DNA of 64,000 nucleotides from Daucus carota subsp. sativus (lineage: Eukaryota; Streptophyta; Magnoliopsida; Apiales; Apiaceae). The notes beneath the pieces were generated by a model. The model was not told where the DNA came from. It saw only the letters and a program-made list of their open reading frames with translations, and did not search any database. Positions within the stretch are counted from its first letter, which is position 1; every line of letters begins with the position of its first letter. The DNA lies in NCBI RefSeq assembly GCF_001625215.2, contig NC_030387.2, forward strand, positions 1,392,501-1,456,500, written 5' to 3'. Below, piece after piece: positions 13,250 through 23,888 of this stretch. Both the position numbers and the translations under genes were made by a program.

Positions 13250-13614
13250 GTTCTCTGAAAAAAAAAAATAAGAATATTAAAATCAAAACCCTAATTTGAA
13301 AATTTGGAATAACAACAGCAAAATCATTAGCAGCCTACATCTATGTAACAATATGCAGATAAAGAAAAAAAAAACAGAGTCAGCATCATAAAACATGTTT
13401 TCTGGAAAAAAAAAATAAGAATATTAAAATCAAAACCCTGTGCATACAGAAGAGTAACATATGCAAACACACATACATGTATAAAGATCAAATAAAGATC
13501 AGCAGTCTTAAAAAAAAAATCCAGTAAGGGTGTTGATGCTCACAACCTTTATGTATCTATATGCTCTTTTAGTCTTCAATCTTCCAACCCCAGAACAAGC
13601 TTTTCTTTCTCTTG

Positions 13615-13622
13615 TTTATATA
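13615..13622 (-). promoter_or_regulatory. TATA box of left-arm VOC gene
   Basis: TATATAAA on the minus strand, about 370 bases before the start codon, followed by a leader that appears to contain an intron ending just before the ATG. It mirrors the right-arm box exactly. Confidence 0.6.
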
Positions 13623-13954
13623 GTGCTAAGCGTCTTTGGCCTGACAGGTGGGCTTTTAGGTCCTGGGCTGGGGCCTACATTTAGTCTCTGTGGTCGATCT
13701 TTAGATGGACCCGAATATTTTTCTATTCTCTTTGTATTGTTTTGGAGGTCCGGCTTTGTGATTTTTTTTTTATTTTTTGCGTTTTAGGCGCGACTTTTTG
13801 CTGACTGGTTTTTGACTATAGGTCTCCTCGGGAACTGTTGTCTGTGCTTAGGTTGCTTGTGGCGATCAATCTTCCTGTGGCTCCTTATTCCAAAAAATCT
13901 CTTCCCTTTCTCGACGTTTTCTTCTTTCTTGCGTTGGACACGGTTTCTTTTTAG

Positions 13955-14725
13955 GTATTTTCTTGTCCTTTATTCCTTTGTTATCTGTTACTCATATCGC
14001 CTAAAGTCCGCCCCTCTTCTCCTTCTCGGATCGAGTTCGAGGTCGTTGGTGATACGCTTTTCGACGACCTTGCTCCTTTGTCGTCTACCCTAGTTCCCCA
14101 TTCTTCCTCTCATGATTTGGAGTCGTTAGATGATGAATTGCAAATTCTTGAATCGGTTGATCCATTTATTTTGGATATGACGAGGAAAACTCTTGTAAAG
14201 GCCGAGTCTTTGACCCCTGCTTCTTTCATGTCGGAGGAGTTGAAGGCATTGTTTCAGTCAAACCCCTCTTTTAACCGGCGAAGTGTGATTACCGCTGATT
14301 CTCCTGAGATGGCTAAGTTGGGTGAGTATTGTGGTACTGATGGGGTTTACACTGTTCACCTTCCGGGTGAGGATGATCGGTTGTGGCATATGCCTCAAGA
14401 AGGATGGCAGGCGATCCCGTTCATCTCTTTTGAACTCGGGTTTCGCCTTCCTATGCACCCTGTGTTTGCCGCCCTTTTTAAGTTGTTGGGCTGTGGGATA
14501 GCGCAGCTTTCCCCTAACGCCGTGGTGCAAATTTGTGGGGTTATTGCTCGCAGTCATGATAAGGGGAAAATTCCCACGGTTGACTTGTTGTTGTCTCTTT
14601 ACCGAGTGAAGTATGGAAGTGGTCAGTTATATTTGGACAAGAGTAGCCATACACATCATATTGTGGACAAGAAGTCAGTTATATGCGGGTTCGGAGCTAT
14701 GTCGTGGACTGATCACCCAGCTTAG
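13955..14725 (+). CDS. Gypsy-type transposon (PF04195-like) ORF, left-arm copy
   Basis: The frame is open from 13955, just after a possible acceptor (TTTTTAG), to the stop at 14723-14725. The first 40 or so codons may not all be used, and there is no obvious ATG at the 5' side: the codon at 14078 is TTG. The protein has an acidic N-terminal part, then a core with ISFELGFRLPMHPVFAALFK and GIAQLSPNAVVQICG, the signature I associate with the plant 'putative gypsy type transposon' domain. It ends abruptly at SWTDHPA, well short of usual family length. It is a transposon-derived fragment. It points away from the VOC gene, with about 700 bp between the two starts. Confidence 0.65.
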   Translation, partial: VFSCPLFLCYLLLISPKVRPSSPSRIEFEVVGDTLFDDLAPLSSTLVPHSSSHDLESLDDELQILESVDPFILDMTRKTLVKAESLTPASFMSEELKALFQSNPSFNRRSVITADSPEMAKLGEYCGTDGVYTVHLPGEDDRLWHMPQEGWQAIPFISFELGFRLPMHPVFAALFKLLGCGIAQLSPNAVVQICGVIARSHDKGKIPTVDLLLSLYRVKYGSGQLYLDKSSHTHHIVDKKSVICGFGAMSWTDHPA

Positions 14726-14739
14726 CTCGTAGCGTCTTA

Positions 14740-17351
14740 TTTGGTTCCAATTCCATAAAGGAGAAACTGTTTTGTTTAAATCATATTGTGTTGGTATCAT
14801 TATCTTTATATCATTGTCAGGTTTTACATACTGTTTGATTTATTGTTGGTTTGGATATTATATACTTGCTGAGCATTCTTTTGCTCATTCTTGTTATTTC
14901 TTCTAACCCCTTTCAGATAATGTTAAAGATGGTTCGCCTATTTAGGCTAAGCATAAGAGTAAGGCTAGGCGAGGATTGCAAGTGACTAAGTTTCAACCTG
15001 ATGGTCAGGAAGAGTATCCAAGATCGAGTCTTTGGGACTAGTGGTAATTAGAGTTGTCTAAATTTGATTTAGTTGTAAAAACATGTAATAAGATTTATTA
15101 GTTTTACTTTTCTGATTTCAATACTACAGTCTGTTTGCGATCCTGTTTTAAAGGGGGTTAAACTTTGTTCTTTTAAATCTTTTATTAAAGCTTTTAGGTT
15201 TTAAATTCTTTGATTTTTATTAGCTTTTCAACAATACATGTTTCAAAAGTGTAAATCATTTTTTAATATCCAGGTTTGAAATACTTGTTTTTACTTTCCT
15301 TAAAAAAAATACAGGTTTCCAATTGTTTTTCTTTCAGTGGCACCAAATCCAGACCCCCGGATTTGAGGAATGTCACAGTTGGTATCAGAGCTACAGGTTA
15401 TAAGTTATTGAAATTAGAGTGTAGGTTGTAATAATAGGTTTGATAAAAAGGATTACGTGGTGTGACCTCATATAGAGGTATCGTAAGACTATTTGGGGAT
15501 AGTCTCTCCGAGCAGAATAAAATGAAGCTAGATGATTAAGTTTAAGTGTTTATAGTTATAGACATCACGATTCCTAATTCTAGTTGTTCTAGTCCCTAGT
15601 ATATTGACTAATTTAGTATGTCATATAAAGAGGATCAGAATTAGACTATTATAAGAACTTTGAAATTAGAACCACTTGAGGTTGGACTAGTGTTTCTCAC
15701 ACAGTCTAATGTATCCTTTATAGTATCCTCCAAGTGTTGAGTATTATTTGGAGAGTCACCTTTTGATTCTTATCAGAGATATATGGAATTGGTGAAAGAA
15801 TATAGGTGTTACCAGGTTCGAGTTTAAAACTTTGTATATAGTTAAGTAGTGAGCGTTGGAGCTACATAGAATTCGTGTTAGATTACTCGATATAGTAGTT
15901 ATGAGTGAGTTAAGACGTCAACGCTCTATGGTGATGATTGTATAAATTTGGATAAGACTTTTGATCGACAACGATATCAATGATGGGATCTGCAGAGGCT
16001 ATTACGAGTCAACGATAATATATGCAAGTGATCACTAGAACGTCAAGAAGAATCACTGGAATCAGAACGAGTCATCAAAGGAATCTATCAAGAAGACATC
16101 TGTGAGAATCCTGACAATACCTTCCTCATTGTTGATTATATTGATTCCTTCCCCATCAATGATTTGTTCTAACATCACTTTCACAAAGATATTTGATAAA
16201 GAATATATTTTTACCTTTAACTTGAGTTCTCGAATGATACTTGTGCTTACTGTAACATCTTTAGAATCTATTCAATTTTAATAATTTCAAACGCTTTCAT
16301 ATTCTCTACTCTAACTGAGGTGAACAACCCTACTGATAGGGGACACAAGGACTACCTATCTGTGTGATAGGAGTTGGATGGGACGCCATCACTTGTGTGT
16401 GTTGTACATTACAAGAAGGTTAACTACCTTTAGTAGTGTCGTAATATAGACACGCAACACCGAGTTCTTTAGATCATATTGGTCTCTCAGTTATTCTCTC
16501 ATTCAAATAAGATTTATTCAACAAACTCATAATCATATGACCACAGTCACGTGACATTTGCTTCGATATAGGAAATCAGTCATACTTCTAAATCTTCAAG
16601 ATTCCTGTTATCTCTAAGACTTTGGAGGTATGCCAACCAAGTTGCCAACATGAATTAAGACTTTGTAGTATGAAGCACCAGGGATGAAAACGGATGACAA
16701 TGCGGGTATACGGAAGCGATCAACAAAAATTTTATATAAGAAAGAAAGAGTATGACGGATATAGAGATCGTACGTTTTAGTTTGCTTCTCGCTGATTCCG
16801 AGGACGGAATCCTTTTAAGGGGGTAGATTGTGACGACCCGGATCTTTGAAAATTTATTTTGTTAGTTTATTTGTGATTCTTCAGAAAATGTGGAATAAAA
16901 ATATTTTATTCTAGTTTGATAAATTTTAAAGTATTTGTTTAAATTATTTTTCCGGTTCTTTAGGGTATCAAAATTTTATTGTCTGTTTTAAATTGAATAT
17001 CATGTTGTATTTGTAAATTACTTGTTCTATGGTTTACCTGTATAATCTGGACGTGGTTTATGCTTGTGTGTATATATGTTACTAATTGTTGCGTTTTTTT
17101 TAATAAATATTTATGATTTTCTTAAAAATGGATTATAGGAAAATGAATTCCTAAAAATACAAAAACTATTTGAAAATTCTTTTAAATGCTTGGAAATGAT
17201 AATGAATATCTTTTGAAGTTTTTAAAATATTAAAAATATTATTTTTGTTAAAGTTTGATGTTTAAATATATTTTCTGAATGCAATTAATTTCAAGATTTC
17301 GTATAAATTTCGTAAGTACTCGATAAATCTCAAAACTTTTATTTTATTAGT
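14740..17351 (+). mobile_element. Non-coding LTR retrotransposon remnant, left arm
   Basis: A primer-binding site TGGTATCAGAGC (tRNA-iMet type) at 15380-15391 follows an LTR end finishing in TGTCACA at 15377. A polypurine tract AAGGGGGTAGA at 16817-16827 directly precedes a second LTR starting TGTGACGACCCGG at 16829. The interior of about 1.44 kb has no gag-pol frame. The upstream LTR lacks its 5' part (left limit approximate); the downstream LTR is cut at 17351 by the palindrome axis. The termini fit the Ty3/gypsy class, but class assignment without coding sequence is tentative. Confidence 0.75.
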
Positions 17352-17406
17352 CCCGGAATGTTATAAAACTAATAAAATAAAACTTTTAATCCCGGAATGT
17401 TATAAA
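17352..17406. other. Palindrome spacer
   Basis: The 55-bp unpaired centre lies within LTR sequence. It contains the first copy and the start of the second copy of a 39-bp direct repeat (units at 17351 and 17390, each beginning TCCCGGAATGTTATAAAACT). The second unit runs on into the right arm. Confidence 0.9.
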
Positions 17407-20018
17407 ACTAATAAAATAAAAGTTTTGAGATTTATCGAGTACTTACGAAATTTATACGAAATCTTGAAATTAATTGCATTCAGAAAATATATTTAAACAT
17501 CAAACTTTAACAAAAATAATATTTTTAATATTTTAAAAACTTCAAAAGATATTCATTATCATTTCCAAGCATTTAAAAGAATTTTCAAATAGTTTTTGTA
17601 TTTTTAGGAATTCATTTTCCTATAATCCATTTTTAAGAAAATCATAAATATTTATTAAAAAAAACGCAACAATTAGTAACATATATACACACAAGCATAA
17701 ACCACGTCCAGATTATACAGGTAAACCATAGAACAAGTAATTTACAAATACAACATGATATTCAATTTAAAACAGACAATAAAATTTTGATACCCTAAAG
17801 AACCGGAAAAATAATTTAAACAAATACTTTAAAATTTATCAAACTAGAATAAAATATTTTTATTCCACATTTTCTGAAGAATCACAAATAAACTAACAAA
17901 ATAAATTTTCAAAGATCCGGGTCGTCACAATCTACCCCCTTAAAAGGATTCCGTCCTCGGAATCAGCGAGAAGCAAACTAAAACGTACGATCTCTATATC
18001 CGTCATACTCTTTCTTTCTTATATAAAATTTTTGTTGATCGCTTCCGTATACCCGCATTGTCATCCGTTTTCATCCCTGGTGCTTCATACTACAAAGTCT
18101 TAATTCATGTTGGCAACTTGGTTGGCATACCTCCAAAGTCTTAGAGATAACAGGAATCTTGAAGATTTAGAAGTATGACTGATTTCCTATATCGAAGCAA
18201 ATGTCACGTGACTGTGGTCATATGATTATGAGTTTGTTGAATAAATCTTATTTGAATGAGAGAATAACTGAGAGACCAATATGATCTAAAGAACTCGGTG
18301 TTGCGTGTCTATATTACGACACTACTAAAGGTAGTTAACCTTCTTGTAATGTACAACACACACAAGTGATGGCGTCCCATCCAACTCCTATCACACAGAT
18401 AGGTAGTCCTTGTGTCCCCTATCAGTAGGGTTGTTCACCTCAGTTAGAGTAGAGAATATGAAAGCGTTTGAAATTATTAAAATTGAATAGATTCTAAAGA
18501 TGTTACAGTAAGCACAAGTATCATTCGAGAACTCAAGTTAAAGGTAAAAATATATTCTTTATCAAATATCTTTGTGAAAGTGATGTTAGAACAAATCATT
18601 GATGGGGAAGGAATCAATATAATCAACAATGAGGAAGGTATTGTCAGGATTCTCACAGATGTCTTCTTGATAGATTCCTTTGATGACTCGTTCTGATTCC
18701 AGTGATTCTTCTTGACGTTCTAGTGATCACTTGCATATATTATCGTTGACTCGTAATAGCCTCTGCAGATCCCATCATTGATATCGTTGTCGATCAAAAG
18801 TCTTATCCAAATTTATACAATCATCACCATAGAGCGTTGACGTCTTAACTCACTCATAACTACTATATCGAGTAATCTAACACGAATTCTATGTAGCTCC
18901 AACGCTCACTACTTAACTATATACAAAGTTTTAAACTCGAACCTGGTAACACCTATATTCTTTCACCAATTCCATATATCTCTGATAAGAATCAAAAGGT
19001 GACTCTCCAAATAATACTCAACACTTGGAGGATACTATAAAGGATACATTAGACTGTGTGAGAAACACTAGTCCAACCTCAAGTGGTTCTAATTTCAAAG
19101 TTCTTATAATAGTCTAATTCTGATCCTCTTTATATGACATACTAAATTAGTCAATATACTAGGGACTAGAACAACTAGAATTAGGAATCGTGATGTCTAT
19201 AACTATAAACACTTAAACTTAATCATCTAGCTTCATTTTATTCTGCTCGGAGAGACTATCCCCAAATAGTCTTACGATACCTCTATATGAGGTCACACCA
19301 CGTAATCCTTTTTATCAAACCTATTATTACAACCTACACTCTAATTTCAATAACTTATAACCTGTAGCTCTGATACCAACTGTGACATTCCTCAAATCCG
19401 GGGGTCTGGATTTGGTGCCACTGAAAGAAAAACAATTGGAAACCTGTATTTTTTTTAAGGAAAGTAAAAACAAGTATTTCAAACCTGGATATTAAAAAAT
19501 GATTTACACTTTTGAAACATGTATTGTTGAAAAGCTAATAAAAATCAAAGAATTTAAAACCTAAAAGCTTTAATAAAAGATTTAAAAGAACAAAGTTTAA
19601 CCCCCTTTAAAACAGGATCGCAAACAGACTGTAGTATTGAAATCAGAAAAGTAAAACTAATAAATCTTATTACATGTTTTTACAACTAAATCAAATTTAG
19701 ACAACTCTAATTACCACTAGTCCCAAAGACTCGATCTTGGATACTCTTCCTGACCATCAGGTTGAAACTTAGTCACTTGCAATCCTCGCCTAGCCTTACT
19801 CTTATGCTTAGCCTAAATAGGCGAACCATCTTTAACATTATCTGAAAGGGGTTAGAAGAAATAACAAGAATGAGCAAAAGAATGCTCAGCAAGTATATAA
19901 TATCCAAACCAACAATAAATCAAACAGTATGTAAAACCTGACAATGATATAAAGATAATGATACCAACACAATATGATTTAAACAAAACAGTTTCTCCTT
20001 TATGGAATTGGAACCAAA
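17407..20018 (-). mobile_element. Non-coding LTR retrotransposon remnant, right arm
   Basis: Mirror copy of the left-arm element. The LTR start is at 17929, the polypurine tract at 17931-17941 and the primer-binding site at 19367-19378, all on the minus strand. It is truncated in the same places as the left-arm copy. Confidence 0.75.
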
Positions 20019-20032
20019 TAAGACGCTACGAG

Positions 20033-20803
20033 CTAAGCTGGGTGATCAGTCCACGACATAGCTCCGAACCCGCATATAACTGACTTCTTGTCCACAATAT
20101 GATGTGTATGGCTACTCTTGTCCAAATATAACTGACCACTTCCATACTTCACTCGGTAAAGAGACAACAACAAGTCAACCGTGGGAATTTTCCCCTTATC
20201 ATGACTGCGAGCAATAACCCCACAAATTTGCACCACGGCGTTAGGGGAAAGCTGCGCTATCCCACAGCCCAACAACTTAAAAAGGGCGGCAAACACAGGG
20301 TGCATAGGAAGGCGAAACCCGAGTTCAAAAGAGATGAACGGGATCGCCTGCCATCCTTCTTGAGGCATATGCCACAACCGATCATCCTCACCCGGAAGGT
20401 GAACAGTGTAAACCCCATCAGTACCACAATACTCACCCAACTTAGCCATCTCAGGAGAATCAGCGGTAATCACACTTCGCCGGTTAAAAGAGGGGTTTGA
20501 CTGAAACAATGCCTTCAACTCCTCCGACATGAAAGAAGCAGGGGTCAAAGACTCGGCCTTTACAAGAGTTTTCCTCGTCATATCCAAAATAAATGGATCA
20601 ACCGATTCAAGAATTTGCAATTCATCATCTAACGACTCCAAATCATGAGAGGAAGAATGGGGAACTAGGGTAGACGACAAAGGAGCAAGGTCGTCGAAAA
20701 GCGTATCACCAACGACCTCGAACTCGATCCGAGAAGGAGAAGAGGGGCGGACTTTAGGCGATATGAGTAACAGATAACAAAGGAATAAAGGACAAGAAAA
20801 TAC
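20033..20803 (-). CDS. Gypsy-type transposon (PF04195-like) ORF, right-arm copy
   Basis: Mirror copy of 13955-14725. The 215 residues from 20680 down to the stop are identical to the left-arm protein, with the same FELGFRLPMHP and LSPNAVVQICG core and the same truncated end. The MULE-like insertion at 20963 lies about 160 bp upstream of the open frame in this arm and separates it from the VOC promoter region. It is a transposon-derived fragment without a clear ATG. Confidence 0.65.
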   Translation of the reverse strand, partial: VFSCPLFLCYLLLISPKVRPSSPSRIEFEVVGDTLFDDLAPLSSTLVPHSSSHDLESLDDELQILESVDPFILDMTRKTLVKAESLTPASFMSEELKALFQSNPSFNRRSVITADSPEMAKLGEYCGTDGVYTVHLPGEDDRLWHMPQEGWQAIPFISFELGFRLPMHPVFAALFKLLGCGIAQLSPNAVVQICGVIARSHDKGKIPTVDLLLSLYRVKYGSGQLYLDKSSHTHHIVDKKSVICGFGAMSWTDHPA

Positions 20804-20962
20804 CTAAAAAGAAACCGTGTCCAACGCAAGAAAGAAGAAAACGTCGAGAAAGGGAAGAGATTTTTTGGAATAAGGAGCCACAGGAAGATTGATCGCCACA
20901 AGCAACCTAAGCACAGACAACAGTTCCCGAGGAGACCTATAGTCAAAAACCAGTCAGCAAAA

Positions 20963-22191
20963 GGGAAAATAGATTTTTTTGCCACCCAACTTATTATTTG
21001 TTTAGAAACCTACCACTGAACTATAATTTTTTTCTTTTTTGTCACTAATGTTAGGTTCGGACTTTTTTTTGTCACTAACGTGAGGTTCGGATTTGATTAT
21101 TAACACTATGTTATTTTTTTGGTATTATTAAAATATAGTGTTAGTATGCAATATAATGGCGATATGATATGTGTTTATATCTTTATGTAGTGTCCTAGGT
21201 AGTTTACCTTGAAGGACGAGAGTTGGACACGCATTTTGAGACTCCAAAAAATTTCAAAAATTATTTTATTTTATTTTTTCTGAATAAAATTTAATGTTGG
21301 TTTTTTTTTTCTTAAAAAAACGTTGGACTTTTTTTGTCACTAACGTTATGTTTTGATTTGATTATTAACAATATGTTATTTTTTTTAGCATTATAAAAAT
21401 ATAGTGGTAGTCTGCAATATTATGGTGATATGATATGTGTTCATAACATTATATACAGTCATCTTATGACCCTTAGCTAGTTTACCTTGAAGTATGAGAG
21501 TTTAACAGGCATTTTAAGAACCTAAAAAATTTAGTTTTATGAATTATTTTAAGACTCCACAAATATATAGTATCACTTACTTTTTATAGTTCTTTACCAC
21601 TACTTGTCACGTATTTTAAGGTTCCCACTTTTTATAAATATAGTTCCATAAATTAATTTTGAGATTTCCTTTCTGAGTAAAAAAATCTGTACTCTCGTCC
21701 TCTAAGATAAACTACCTATGACACATATGGAGTACTACATATAAAGATATAGACACAGACCACTATTATATTGCAGACTACCGAAAAATAGATTTCCGAA
21801 AAATATCGTTTAGATGGTCGGAAAATTTAAATAAAAGACTGATTTTAATTAAATATAATAAAATTTCCCAAAATGCCTCTTCAAAAGTTAACGATAACGG
21901 CAGAAGATAATGGAAAGGATGCAAAGTGTCTACGGGTTAAAAGTAAGGGGCTGCATAGTGTTTATTCCAAAACTATTAGGTGCAATGTGCAACATGCTGA
22001 AATCAAAGGGGTGCCAAATGCAATTAACTCTAAAAAGAATAACATAATGTTAATAATCAAATCCGAACCTAACGTTAGTGACAAAAAAAAAAATCGAACC
22101 TAATATTAGTGGCAAAAAAGAAAAAAATTATAGTTCAGTGGTAGATTTCTAAACAAATAATAAGTTAGGTGGCAAAAAAATCTATTTTCCC
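20963..22191. mobile_element. MULE-like non-autonomous element inserted in one palindrome arm
   Basis: 1229 bp with terminal inverted repeats of about 100 bp. The left end reads GGGAAAATAGATTTTTTTGC; the right end is its reverse complement. Both ends continue through CCACCTAACTTATTATTTG-like sequence. Flanking 10-bp duplications GTCAGCAAAA lie at 20953-20962 and 22192-22201; the other arm has the empty site, one GTCAGCAAAA. Internal copies of a 'gtcactaacgttaggttcgg' type motif recur near both ends. A 76-codon frame (21873-22103) matches nothing I know, so I regard the element as non-coding. Confidence 0.92.
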
Positions 22192-22374
22192 GTCAGCAAA
22201 AAGTCGCGCCTAAAACGCAAAAAATAAAAAAAAAATCACAAAGCCGGACCTCCAAAACAATACAAAGAGAATAGAAAAATATTCGGGTCCATCTAAAGAT
22301 CGACCACAGAGACTAAATGTAGGCCCCAGCCCAGGACCTAAAAGCCCACCTGTCAGGCCAAAGACGCTTAGCAC

Positions 22375-22382
22375 TATATAAA
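22375..22382 (+). promoter_or_regulatory. TATA box of right-arm VOC gene
   Basis: TATATAAA in the context GCACTATATAAACAAG, about 370 bases before the start codon. The MULE-like element inserted only about 185 bp upstream of this box, so the two VOC copies now have different upstream regions. Confidence 0.6.
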
Positions 22383-22558
22383 CAAGAGAAAGAAAAGCTT
22401 GTTCTGGGGTTGGAAGATTGAAGACTAAAAGAGCATATAGATACATAAAGGTTGTGAGCATCAACACCCTTACTGGATTTTTTTTTTAAGACTGCTGATC
22501 TTTATTTGATCTTTATACATGTATGTGTGTTTGCATATGTTACTCTTCTGTATGCACA

Positions 22559-22752
22559 GGGTTTTGATTTTAATATTCTTATTTTTTTTTTCCAGAAAAC
22601 ATGTTTTATGATGCTGACTCTGTTTTTTTTTTCTTTATCTGCATATTGTTACATAGATGTAGGCTGCTAATGATTTTGCTGTTGTTATTCCAAATTTTCA
22701 AATTAGGGTTTTGATTTTAATATTCTTATTTTTTTTTTTCAGAGAACATGTC
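22559..22752 (+). repeat. Duplicated splice-acceptor and start-codon module in the VOC leader
   Basis: A block of about 46 bases, GGGTTTTGATTTTAATATTC then a T-tract, CAG and an A-rich ACATG, occurs at about 22559-22605 and again at 22706-22752. The second copy supplies the VOC start codon. The first supplies another acceptor-like CAG and an ATG in a frame that soon stops. The same pair is mirrored in the left arm. It may allow alternative leader splicing. Confidence 0.75.
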
Positions 22753-23888
22753 GTCTTCTGATGACGAGTCTTCAAAAGGAGTTGTCTTTGCACTCAGGCG
22801 ATTTGAAGCCTTCAGGTCAATGAGGGTACACACTCAAAGAGCACGCCAAGCAAAAGCCGAGAGTATTGAGAAGAAAAAAAGGATGCCGCCTATTCTTATG
22901 AAGCTGTGCCCTAGTACGATTGACCCAAATGAAGATTGTTTTGCAATGTAAGTAGTACAATAAATATATTTCAAGTAATTTCGTATTGATTTTCGTGTAT
23001 ATTTGATATTTATTTGCTATTTTTTCTTCAATTTTTCTTTTTTAGGACTCTTGATGTTAGTCCTAAATTCGGATCTTCCGGCGTCATCCCATGCCCACCC
23101 CCACCCCCGTACCTGCCCACCGACATGCCCACCCCTAGGAATCCCAGTTTCTTCGATCCAATGCTTTGTCTCAACATCAGGTCCGATGATTTCAGCGAAG
23201 CTTTAGTCTTTTACATAGAGGCCTTTGGGGCTGAGGACCAGTCTGATAGCACCGAAGCTATACTCAAGATCGGTGCACAAAAATTTGTCATATTTAGCAC
23301 CTTACACAACTACTTGACTCCGTAAGTTATCTCTCTGCAACTTATTAAGTGTTCTCCCTTTTTTTGAATTTCACGCGTGTTGTACTTGACCTTTTTTTTA
23401 TTTTTTGAATTGATATACATGATAATAAATTTAATCTACATGATAATAAATTTTAGCATGATGAACTATAATTAGAATGCGATTACTTGTAAAAGTTGTT
23501 TATTGTAAAAGACAACAATATTTGATCGGATCACTGAGAGATACATCATACATGTATTGTTATAGTGATTTGTGAGAGTCGCTATTTGCATTTCTAAATA
23601 GTGATAATAAAGTTTAGTTTTATAGTCACTTAGCATTGATCATCTCTTCGTTGATTTCTTCGCAGAGATGGAGCTCTTTTCTCTCTCTCTACCGATGATG
23701 TTGATAGTGTTGTCGACAAGGCTCTTATGGAGGGTGCTACTTTGTTGGGAAAACCTGTGCAGGTGTATAGCAAATGTCAGGTCTGGTGCAAATTGGTCAA
23801 AATATATGATCCGAGTGGTAATCTATGGATCATCCACTCCAGGAAGTTATGTTCAACTTGTCTGCAATCCTTTGTGTTGGTGATATAG
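22748..23888 (+). CDS. VOC (glyoxalase/bleomycin-resistance fold) domain protein, right-arm copy
   Basis: Exons 22748-22947, 23046-23321 and 23666-23888 total 699 nt and translate to 232 residues plus stop, with consensus GT-AG introns at both junctions. The product is identical to the left-arm copy: basic serine-rich N-terminus (residues 1-66), proline-rich linker (about 75-95), and a single VOC fold (about 105-215) with the strand-helix unit LNIRSDDFSEALVFYIEAFG and the closing strand YDPSGNLWIIHS. An extra C-terminal tail, SRKLCSTCLQSFVLVI, goes beyond where relatives such as At5g48480 normally stop. The start codon follows a leader-intron acceptor. An intact frame with introns argues that it was captured or duplicated whole. 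No enzymatic function can be assigned. Confidence 0.8.

Larger units (their letters stand above)
11151..17351 (+). repeat. Left arm of a giant palindrome (6201 bp)
   Basis: Position p in this arm pairs with 34758-p in the right arm up to the MULE insertion there, and with 35997-p beyond it. Checked pairs: LTR start 16829/17929, primer-binding site 15380/19378, VOC start codon 13249/22748, TATA box 13622/22375 and outer ends 11151/24846. All fit with no net indel. Predicted proteins in the two arms are identical. The outer flanks differ: GFS12-like gene on the left, an ATTCG-rich repeat on the right. Confidence 0.95.

Noticed and set aside
14258..14557. 99-codon frame antisense to the gypsy-type ORF (also 20201-20500)
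   Set aside because: It is a shadow of the real coding frame on the other strand.
21873..22103. 76-codon frame inside the MULE-like insertion
   Set aside because: It is Lys/Asn-rich and overlaps the terminal inverted repeat, with no resemblance to a MULE transposase.
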